This document shows, one piece after another, positions 62,481 through 64,000 of a stretch of 64,000 nt of DNA; position 1 is the first letter of the stretch, and every line of letters starts with the position of its first letter. The DNA comes from JAPPLB01 sp965206655 (lineage in GTDB: Bacteria > Acidobacteriota > Terriglobia > Bryobacterales > UBA6623): contig CBDBKC010000038.1 of assembly GCA_965206655.1 (NCBI GenBank), positions 1 through 64,000 of the forward strand. The letters run 5' to 3'. A program made the position numbers and the translations under genes. Under the pieces are notes generated by a model. That model had not been told where the DNA came from and did not search any database. It saw nothing but the letters and a program-made list of their open reading frames with translations.

Positions 62481-63383
62481 TCAGTTCAACGAATAGAGAC
62501 CCGGCGTCCCGACGATGTGGAGATGATTGAGTTCCACGCGCGCGGGGTTGCGGCGGGCGAAGCCGGCGCTTCCACCCGTGAGACGGAGGGCGCGGGAATC
62601 TTTTGACCAACGGTAGTTGAATGAGCGGCCCGAGCCGGGGTCGGACTCGTGGAGCGACAGGACAGTATTGATTTCGCCACTCGCGAAGTCCCAGATATGA
62701 AGGCTGTAGAAACCGGAGCTGGTCGCGCCCGAACGGAGCAACGCACCCCGGCGGCGGTCCGGTGCGACGGCCAAATCATGTCCGGGACCGAAGTACGAGA
62801 GCGCCTGGGACTCGAGGTCGTAGAGGTAAAGGGAGCGCTCGGGGCGTAGCGTGTGGTCGAACCAGCTTCGGGCGTAGCGGCGGAGTTTGGCCTTTGCGGG
62901 GATGTACCAGGAATTCCAATGTTCGAGAACGAGTACCTCTTCGGAGCTTGTGTGGATGAAAAGCGGGTTCTCGAAGATCATTGAATCGGGAAGGTCGAGT
63001 TCGCGAGGCTGAGCTTCGGATTCGGACTGGAGATAGAAGCGCTGCTGGTCGATCCATCTTTTGCCCTCGTAGGTTTGAATGACCCAGCGGGCGGTCTGTT
63101 GATCGTGGTCCGCGCTGAGCGCTTTGCCGGGGACATTGAGGCCGGGCGGCATTTGGGGCGCCGGCGGAACCGTCTGATCAGCGGCTTCGGCGAACTCGGT
63201 TTGGTAGCGGAGTGCTTCGGGGTTTGAGGCGGCGTCACGGATCTCAGGGATCATCTCTTCCATACCCGAACCCCAGTTGCCGGGGCCGAGAACGGCCACG
63301 CAGGAAGCATGAAAAGCAAAGGCGGGGAAAAGGATCGCGAGGACCAGGGCGAAGATCCAGCGCTTGGAGCGGTGCTGACTCAT
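62481..63383 (-). CDS. Hypothetical membrane-anchored or exported protein
   Basis: A 300-residue protein with an N-terminal hydrophobic segment (KRWIFALVLAILFPAFAFHA) acting as signal or anchor. The body looks like beta-propeller blades (RSLYLYDLESQALSYFGPGH, SGFYSLHIWDFASGEINTVL, SFNYRWSKDSRALRL). No family is recognised. Same strand as the HpaI aldolase with 46 bases between. Confidence 0.65.
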   Translation of the reverse strand: MSQHRSKRWIFALVLAILFPAFAFHASCVAVLGPGNWGSGMEEMIPEIRDAASNPEALRYQTEFAEAADQTVPPAPQMPPGLNVPGKALSADHDQQTARWVIQTYEGKRWIDQQRFYLQSESEAQPRELDLPDSMIFENPLFIHTSSEEVLVLEHWNSWYIPAKAKLRRYARSWFDHTLRPERSLYLYDLESQALSYFGPGHDLAVAPDRRRGALLRSGATSSGFYSLHIWDFASGEINTVLSLHESDPGSGRSFNYRWSKDSRALRLTGGSAGFARRNPARVELNHLHIVGTPGLYSLN

Positions 63384-63446
63384 AGGTCTGGTTGCGCGAT
63401 CGGTTACGCGCGAGGTTCGGCGGTTGGTGCCGGCGGCGGGGAAATC

Positions 63447-63665
63447 TCAGCCGGCCTTCCGCTTTTTTTCCGGCGGGCTGGGCTCCGACGCCGAGTCCTT
63501 TCCCTTTAGTTTGCCGGCTTGGCGCGACCGGGCTTCCTGAAGCCACTTGGGAGGCCGGCCGCGACGCTTGGCGCCGCTCGCCCGCAGGCGTTCGAGATTT
63601 AGGATTGCGTCTTCAATCAAGTCTCGGTCGAAGCGAAGCTCCTCAAGAATCTTGTTCACGTCCAT
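63447..63665 (-). CDS. Small AT-hook-like DNA-binding protein
   Basis: A 72-residue basic protein. An N-terminal helical region (MDVNKILEELRFDRDLIEDA, then ILNLERL) is followed by an AT-hook-like KRRGRPPKWLQEAR and a charged tail. Such short proteins with a RGRPPKW core are common in Acidobacteria, as I recall, and may bind AT-rich DNA. It lies upstream of the 62481 gene, 63 bases away, on the same strand. Confidence 0.65.
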   Translation of the reverse strand: MDVNKILEELRFDRDLIEDAILNLERLRASGAKRRGRPPKWLQEARSRQAGKLKGKDSASEPSPPEKKRKAG

Positions 63666-64000
63666 CGAGCTGTTCCCCCGTTTCCGTGACGCGTACTTTC
63701 AGCTCTTGTCCATATGCCGATCAGCGGCTCGGTGGCTGAGCATCGGCGCACCAAGGCTCTTCGCCCGTAAGTGCCGCCGGTGGACATCCAGAACTCCCCT
63801 TGGATGCTACTAGATCGGAAAACCGTACTGAACCGTGCTCTATCTTAGCTCTTCCGGGGCAACGGCCGCCCGAAGCGACTCGAACCCCTTCGTCGACGAT
63901 CTGCTGGACGCTGTCCGAGCTGGGCCACTCCGCGATCCCGGTCCTGCTGACCGGTTTTCTTTCGCCCAAGCCCCCCCTACTGATCGGCCACGCCCCCGTC
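63666..64000. other. Right-end stretch without a supported gene
   Basis: An 82-codon open frame on the minus strand (63721-63969) lacks family features and a ribosome binding site. A TTCGAGTC-like box is present, but no tRNA folds around it. The region may be cut off by the window end. Confidence 0.4.

Noticed and set aside
63721..63969. An 82-codon minus-strand open frame at the right edge.
   Set aside because: No ribosome binding site, low-complexity sequence, no recognisable feature.
63850..63970. A tRNA-like TTCGAGTC box on the minus strand.
   Set aside because: The T stem does not pair and no acceptor or anticodon stem can be drawn.

Overview
The window looks like a chromosomal segment of a GC-rich Acidobacteriota of the Bryobacterales/Solibacteres type. 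The reasons are two copies of the Solibacter-type C-terminal domain (TIGR03437-like) in the gene at 16.8-19.3 kb, a DUF1553/DUF1501 pair, many Tat-type signal peptides on predicted enzymes, and a small acidobacterial-style RGRPPKW protein at 63.4 kb. The taxonomic call is inference; there is no rRNA, tRNA or CRISPR array in the window.

0-23 kb: housekeeping and envelope genes. hfq-hflX is followed by a DedA-family protein, endonuclease III, a TMTC-like membrane TPR protein, exported PIG-L and sugar-hydrolase-like proteins, a large membrane patatin, and a lipid/acyl-CoA group (MaoC hydratase, family I CoA-transferase, CapK/PaaK-like ligase, degenerate LpxL-like acyltransferase). Next come a frameshifted hydrolase + Solibacter-domain + ILEI-like gene and a coupled HAD phosphatase / thioester-reductase pair.

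22.8-35.3 kb: an insertion-sequence hot zone. IS200/IS605, IS3, IS1380 (two copies), IS4 and IS1595 (two copies) elements can be delimited to the base by inverted repeats and target-site duplications (TSDs). They are nested: IS1595 sits in IS4, IS4 and IS1380 sit in one membrane glycosyltransferase-like gene, IS3 sits exactly on the Shine-Dalgarno of an IS1380 transposase, and the second IS1595 splits a serine hydrolase. Removing the elements and one TSD copy restores every interrupted frame (603, 389 and 539 codons).

35-46 kb: the serine hydrolase, a frameshifted D-aminoacylase, the DUF1553-DUF1501 pair (the first with a 1-bp shift near its end), a second IS200 copy and a dispersed ~200-bp intergenic repeat family. 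46-54 kb: hydantoinase-type hyuA-hyuB, an exported nitrilase-fold amidase, an exported SelA-like PLP protein and a cascade of very small genes joined by ATGA overlaps. 54-64 kb: a copper-binding lipoprotein, a heptaheme cytochrome with TPRs, an MFS hexuronate-type transporter followed by a metallo-beta-lactamase-fold protein and a PAP2 phosphatase, an HpaI-type aldolase and small unknown proteins.

The overall theme is degradation of complex organic matter by exported enzymes, over which recent transposition and point decay (four single-base frameshifts in or beside short G/C runs, one amber codon) are superimposed. Whether the frameshifts are real or sequencing errors cannot be settled from the sequence alone.
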